DNA of 29,448 nt, taken from NCBI GenBank assembly GCA_002377985.1, contig DFQW01000122.1, forward strand, positions 8,131 to 37,578. Direction: 5' to 3'. A model generated the notes under the pieces. That model ran no database searches. It saw nothing but the letters and a program-made list of their open reading frames with translations, and had not been told where the DNA came from. Below, piece by piece: positions 25,983 through 29,448 of this stretch. The position numbers were made by a program, and so were the translations under genes. How positions within the stretch are numbered: position 1 is the stretch's first letter; each line of letters starts with the position of its first letter. Source of the stretch: Halieaceae bacterium UBA3479 (lineage in GTDB: Bacteria > Pseudomonadota > Gammaproteobacteria > Pseudomonadales > Halieaceae).

Positions 25983-27152
25983 GTGAGCAATTTGATAGAA
26001 CATTTTGAACCACACTTTTCAGACACGATGGTGGACGACGTGCTGCGGCGGCTGGAACTGACGCGCTACCCGGACGCCGAAACCGTAGAAGACTGGCAGC
26101 AAGGGGTGCCCTTGAGCTACCAGCAAGAATTGATCCGCTATTGGCGACACGATTATGACTGGCAGCGGGTGCCCACAAGGCTAAACCGATACGATAATTT
26201 CACGACACAAATCGACGGCATCAGCATTCATTTTTTGCATATTCGGAGCGCTCACAGCACCGCCACACCCCTGCTGATGACCCACGGGTGGCCCGGATCA
26301 GTACTTGAGTTTCTAGATGTTATTGAGCCGCTCACCAATCCAACCCAGACAGCGGGTAAAGCCGGCGATGCTTTTCATTTGATTATTCCCAGCCTGCCGG
26401 GCTTTGGCTTCTCCGGAGCACCCACCACCACCGGGTTTGGTGTAGAAAAAATCGCCACGATGTGGGATGAATTGATGCTGCGGATGGGATACCAACAGTA
26501 CTTGGCTCAGGGCGGCGACTGGGGCTCATTGGTGACCCAATCCCTCCTCCTTGGCGAGACCCATTGCAAGGCCGGCCATGTCAATCTGCCCATCGTCATG
26601 CCGGATGCACTGACCCTGGAATCCAGCGAGCCGGGCGAGCAGGCAACGCTTGCCGCGGCCATGCATTACCAAGAGCACGAATCGGGATATTCGCGACAGC
26701 AAAGCACCCGCCCACAAACGCTGGCGTACAGTCTTGCCGATTCACCGTCGGGCCAAATGGCCTGGATTATCGAGAAATACGCGCAGTGGACCGATTGTGA
26801 GCGTAATGGCGTTCGGCATCCGGAGAATGTGCTATCTCGCGACGTCTTGCTAGACATTGTCACCCATTACTGGATGACCAATACGGCAGGCAGTAGCGCG
26901 CGTATTTATTGGGAGAGCTTTAACCACCCGGACTACACCCCCATAGACCGGCCGATAGGTATTTCGTTATTTCCCAAAGAGCTATTTCTCTGCACCGAGC
27001 GCCTCGCGCAAACGCGTTATCGGCAATTGATGTATTTCAATAACACGCACGAACAAGGTGGTCATTTTGCGGCGCTGGAGCAGCCTGAGGCTTTTGTGCA
27101 GGACCTCCGCGAGTGGCGCGCAGGGCTCGACGAGATGGGGGCCGATCAATGA
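25983..27152 (+). CDS. Epoxide hydrolase (microsomal-type alpha/beta hydrolase)
   Basis: A 389-residue alpha/beta hydrolase with the N-terminal EHN domain typical of microsomal-type and juvenile-hormone-type epoxide hydrolases (about 1-95). The oxyanion motif HGWP is at 101-104, the nucleophile is D179 in QGGDWGS, the acid is E333 in LFPKELF and the base is H361 in QGGHFAALEQPE. The acid-to-histidine spacing of 28 is one longer than in human mEH. Likely ring-opening tyrosines are in the cap (Y236, Y309). These features predict hydrolysis of an epoxide to a diol in the cytoplasm, but the substrate cannot be inferred. The start is GTG at 25983, 61 bases after the SDR fusion. Its stop overlaps the thioesterase start (ATGA), so these two are probably one transcriptional and translational unit. 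Confidence 0.92.
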   Translation: MSNLIEHFEPHFSDTMVDDVLRRLELTRYPDAETVEDWQQGVPLSYQQELIRYWRHDYDWQRVPTRLNRYDNFTTQIDGISIHFLHIRSAHSTATPLLMTHGWPGSVLEFLDVIEPLTNPTQTAGKAGDAFHLIIPSLPGFGFSGAPTTTGFGVEKIATMWDELMLRMGYQQYLAQGGDWGSLVTQSLLLGETHCKAGHVNLPIVMPDALTLESSEPGEQATLAAAMHYQEHESGYSRQQSTRPQTLAYSLADSPSGQMAWIIEKYAQWTDCERNGVRHPENVLSRDVLLDIVTHYWMTNTAGSSARIYWESFNHPDYTPIDRPIGISLFPKELFLCTERLAQTRYRQLMYFNNTHEQGGHFAALEQPEAFVQDLREWRAGLDEMGADQ

Positions 27153-27799
27153 CAACACCTGCTGCCTATGCAGCTGACTCGGCAGAGGCCCGGTACTGGC
27201 AAGGTCGGAATACATTGGCCGCTGCGGCTCGGCAGCTCAACGAAAAGTTGGTCAGCTCGGATATTAGTGAAGACGTTGCGCATCAAATCGCGACGGAGGT
27301 GAAAAAAATCACCGACAGGCTGGCTGAAATGCCCCAAGTTTCGGGTCTGGTCGAAATGGGCCGGCGTGAAAGCCGCGGCAGCTTTGATAACGTGATGGGT
27401 GAGTTGGTCGCGATGGCGGGCAGGAGCCATCCCTGCGCACCCGAGCTTTCGTGGCAAGAACGGGCAGGCGGCATCACGGGTACCGTTTTTTTCTCTCAGG
27501 CCTTCGAGGGTCCACCGGGCCATGTGCATGGAGGCTGGGTAGCCGGCATTCTGGACCACATAATGGGAATGACACACGTACGGACCGGCTATCCCGGCAT
27601 GACCGGGGGGCTATCGGTGCGGTATCGGAAGCCGACCCCGCTGAATACCCTTATTCATGTCAGCGCAACCGCGACAGCGCTGGATGAGCGCCGCACTGAA
27701 GTCACCGCGGAAATGCGTCATGGTGAGATCACGACCGCTACCGCCGAGGCAATATTTATTCGTGTGGACAGCGCCCGCTTTGGCTTTGACCCGAGCTAA
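27149..27799 (+). CDS. Hotdog-fold thioesterase family protein
   Basis: A protein of 216 residues with the start at 27149, where ATG overlaps the epoxide hydrolase stop as ATGA. The frame extends 12 codons upstream, inside the hydrolase, without support. The N-terminal 70 residues are helical and unlike known domains. The C-terminal half is a PaaI/4HBT-like hotdog domain with FEGPPGHVHGGWVAGILDHIMG as its central helix region (in two parts, HVHGGWVAG at about 125-133 and LDHIMG after it), followed by GGLSVRYRKPTPLN. Such proteins hydrolyse acyl-CoA thioesters, with the His/Gly-Gly-Asp region near the active site. The substrate is not predictable. The long N-terminal extension differs from compact PaaI proteins of about 140 residues. 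Confidence 0.85.
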   Translation: MTTPAAYAADSAEARYWQGRNTLAAAARQLNEKLVSSDISEDVAHQIATEVKKITDRLAEMPQVSGLVEMGRRESRGSFDNVMGELVAMAGRSHPCAPELSWQERAGGITGTVFFSQAFEGPPGHVHGGWVAGILDHIMGMTHVRTGYPGMTGGLSVRYRKPTPLNTLIHVSATATALDERRTEVTAEMRHGEITTATAEAIFIRVDSARFGFDPS

Positions 27800-27813
27800 T
27801 CTCGATTTAACAG

Positions 27814-29448
27814 TCAGGGACGGATGTAGACCGTTGCACCGTCGATAATCGTTCGATCCACCTTAATCGAACGGATATTCTCCGCTGACAGGGGGTTGTC
27901 GGACAGGACAACCAAATCAGCGCGCTTACCGGGCTCTATCGAACCGATCTCGTCATCCATAAAGACCTGCCACGCAGCGTCAATTGTTACCGCACGCAAC
28001 GCCGACAGCCTATCAATTCGCTGATTCGGGCCAATAACCACCCCCGCAGTACTCTCGCGGTTGACCTGGCTCCAGACGGCCTGCAGCGGCAGCATAGGTG
28101 TTACCGGTGTATCGAGATGCGAGCTGAAACGAACCCCCGCTTCCAGCGCCCAACGCGCAGGACTCATATTAGCCGCGCGCTCCGGCCCCATAAAAATCGC
28201 TGCATGGCGGTCACCCCAATAATAGGTATGGGCCGAGAAGAAACTGGGTGTAACACCCAGCGCTGCCATCCTCTCTATTTGATCCAAACGCGTCATTTGG
28301 GCATGAATAATGAGGGGACGTGCCTCAGCCCAAGGGTGCAGATTCATCGCTGCTTCAATCGCATCAAGGCCGTCGTCTATCGATGCATCGCCGTTACAGT
28401 GTATGGCGACTTGAATGCGGTTGGCGAAGAGGCCTGCAACTTGTCTAAACAGCTCATCTCGCTGTACTGAAGGGTAACCTCGGTACGACGCGTCTCCCTT
28501 GAAGGGCACATAATAGGGCTCGCTCAAATACCCGGTATAACCCTGGATACTGCCATCGGCGATGATTTTCACTCTCGGCGCACTGACCCTCGCATCGGCA
28601 AAGTCATCCAATACGATTTCTCCCGATAACAGGTCTTCTCCCACCTCCTCAAACAGAGGGAAAAGCGCCACTCGCTGCGGAAACTGATTGAGCCGACTGA
28701 GCACACCCAGAAGCTTCGCGACAGTAATAGGCATCCCACCCGCCGATGCTGTGGTGACACCGACTGACAGATATTCGGCCGCCGCTTGTGTTGTCATGCG
28801 CACGCCATCCATCACGCCGAGGTCGAGGGTATATTGCCAAACCGACCTCGCTGCCGTTTCCTCGAGTACCCCGTTGGGACGACGGCCATCGGCCGATTGA
28901 GGATCTCTGACAATAACGCCCCCCGACGGATCCGGGGTGGACTCATCGATACCCAAAATGCCGAGGGCAACGGTATTAACGACCGCGAGATGGCCCGAAA
29001 CGTGCACAATCGCTACAGGGCGATCCATCGAAACCCGATCGAGATCATCTCGCGTGGGGTGCCGTTTTTCGGCAAGCAACGTGTCATCATAACCATGACC
29101 TACCACCCAACCGTCAGACCGCTGCCCGGCAAAGTTAATCAGTTCCTCGATTAATTCGCCGATGTCGGTAACGCTACCAATAGGTGGGCTGTTCAAATCA
29201 ACCGAAAAGACCGTCTGGCCCGAGCCGGGAAAATGCCCGTGCGCGTCGACAAAACCGGGAATCAAGGTCCTGCCTCGAAGATCCACGACTACGGCCTCGT
29301 CATCGATTCGAGCCAATAATGCGTCCGAAGTACCCACGGCTTCGATTTGTCCCTCTCGTACCAAAACCGCTTCAGCGACCGTATTTACGGCGTCCATCGT
29401 GATGACGACGCCGTTGACATAAATTGCCTGTTGGGGCGCCGCCGGCGG
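27814..29448 (-). CDS. YtcJ-type amidohydrolase (5' end outside window)
   Basis: A member of the Amidohydrolase_3 (YtcJ-like) family, metal-dependent hydrolases of mostly unknown substrate. The ATG at 29397 is internal. Codons upstream to the window edge read AIYVNGVVIT joined directly to MDAVNTVAEAVLV, the normal first strand of the family, and before that PPAAPQQ, which suggests a linker after a signal peptide. Counting from that ATG, metal ligands include H53 and H55 (DAHGHF), K277 (PRVKIIADGS), H333 (IHCNGDA), H365 (IIHAQMT) and probably D429 (SHLDTP). GSIEPGKRADLVVLSDNPL near the end is also typical. It converges on the thioesterase with 14 bases between the stops. An N-acyl amino acid, phenol or amide substrate is possible, but nothing fixes it. 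Confidence 0.9.
   Translation of the reverse strand, partial: PPAAPQQAIYVNGVVITMDAVNTVAEAVLVREGQIEAVGTSDALLARIDDEAVVVDLRGRTLIPGFVDAHGHFPGSGQTVFSVDLNSPPIGSVTDIGELIEELINFAGQRSDGWVVGHGYDDTLLAEKRHPTRDDLDRVSMDRPVAIVHVSGHLAVVNTVALGILGIDESTPDPSGGVIVRDPQSADGRRPNGVLEETAARSVWQYTLDLGVMDGVRMTTQAAAEYLSVGVTTASAGGMPITVAKLLGVLSRLNQFPQRVALFPLFEEVGEDLLSGEIVLDDFADARVSAPRVKIIADGSIQGYTGYLSEPYYVPFKGDASYRGYPSVQRDELFRQVAGLFANRIQVAIHCNGDASIDDGLDAIEAAMNLHPWAEARPLIIHAQMTRLDQIERMAALGVTPSFFSAHTYYWGDRHAAIFMGPERAANMSPARWALEAGVRFSSHLDTPVTPMLPLQAVWSQVNRESTAGVVIGPNQRIDRLSALRAVTIDAAWQVFMDDEIGSIEPGKRADLVVLSDNPLSAENIRSIKVDRTIIDGATVYIRP

Noticed and set aside
29395..29397. ATG as the start of the amidohydrolase
   Set aside because: The codons upstream to the window edge continue the family's first beta strand without a stop, so the real start is outside the window.
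1..29448. CRISPR arrays, insertion sequences, integrases, toxin-antitoxin or defence genes
   Set aside because: No direct repeats with regular spacing, no transposase or integrase motifs and no recognisable defence domains were seen by eye on either strand.

Overview
The window looks like chromosomal DNA of a marine gammaproteobacterium. GC is in the mid-50s by eye, genes are tightly packed, and the gene order leuC-leuD-leuB-asd-fimV-truA-trpF-trpB-trpA-accD-folC-dedD-cvpA-purF-metZ is the order known from Pseudomonas-like and OM60/NOR5 (Halieaceae)-like genomes. The family assignment is an inference from gene order and protein style. No rRNA, tRNA, insertion sequence, prophage, integrase or CRISPR array is visible. 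Every intergenic space is shorter than about 175 bases.

Layout. (1) 1-2276, plus strand: the 3' seven-eighths of acnB, cut by the window edge. It converges on metZ with a 30-base spacer. (2) 2307-18116, minus strand: an unbroken run of 15 housekeeping genes, read from leuC down to metZ. They serve leucine synthesis (leuCDB), the aspartate family (asd), tryptophan synthesis (trpFBA), malonyl-CoA (accD), folate (folC), purines (purF), methionine (metZ), tRNA pseudouridylation (truA) and the cell envelope (fimV, dedD, cvpA). Most junctions are overlaps or gaps under 50 bases, so one or a few long transcripts are likely. (3) 18273-23894, still minus strand: plsC-type acyltransferase, a METTL7-like methyltransferase, two uncharacterised lipoprotein-like genes and the fused 23S rRNA methyltransferase rlmKL. 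The last four are joined by three successive 4-base start/stop overlaps (TTGA, ATGA, GTGA). (4) 24065-27799, plus strand, divergent from plsC: a small basic protein, an SRPBCC-SDR fusion related to DHRS12, an epoxide hydrolase and a hotdog thioesterase overlapping it by 4 bases. (5) 27814-29448, minus strand: a YtcJ-type amidohydrolase whose 5' end lies outside the window.

How the parts relate. Region 2 is a conserved biosynthetic superoperon and is ordinary for the group. The less understood part is 20.4-27.8 kb. It contains two exported proteins of unknown function translationally coupled to a methyltransferase and an rRNA-modifying enzyme, next to a small catabolic or detoxification-like set (SDR fusion, epoxide hydrolase, thioesterase, amidohydrolase). 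I see no clear defence system, toxin-antitoxin pair or mobile element. The best candidates for something undescribed are the coupled lipoprotein pair and the SRPBCC-SDR fusion, which has lost the usual catalytic asparagine.

Several starts were chosen from ribosome-binding sites or overlaps rather than from the longest frame: accD, trpF, truA, leuD, leuC, the methyltransferase, the first lipoprotein and the thioesterase.
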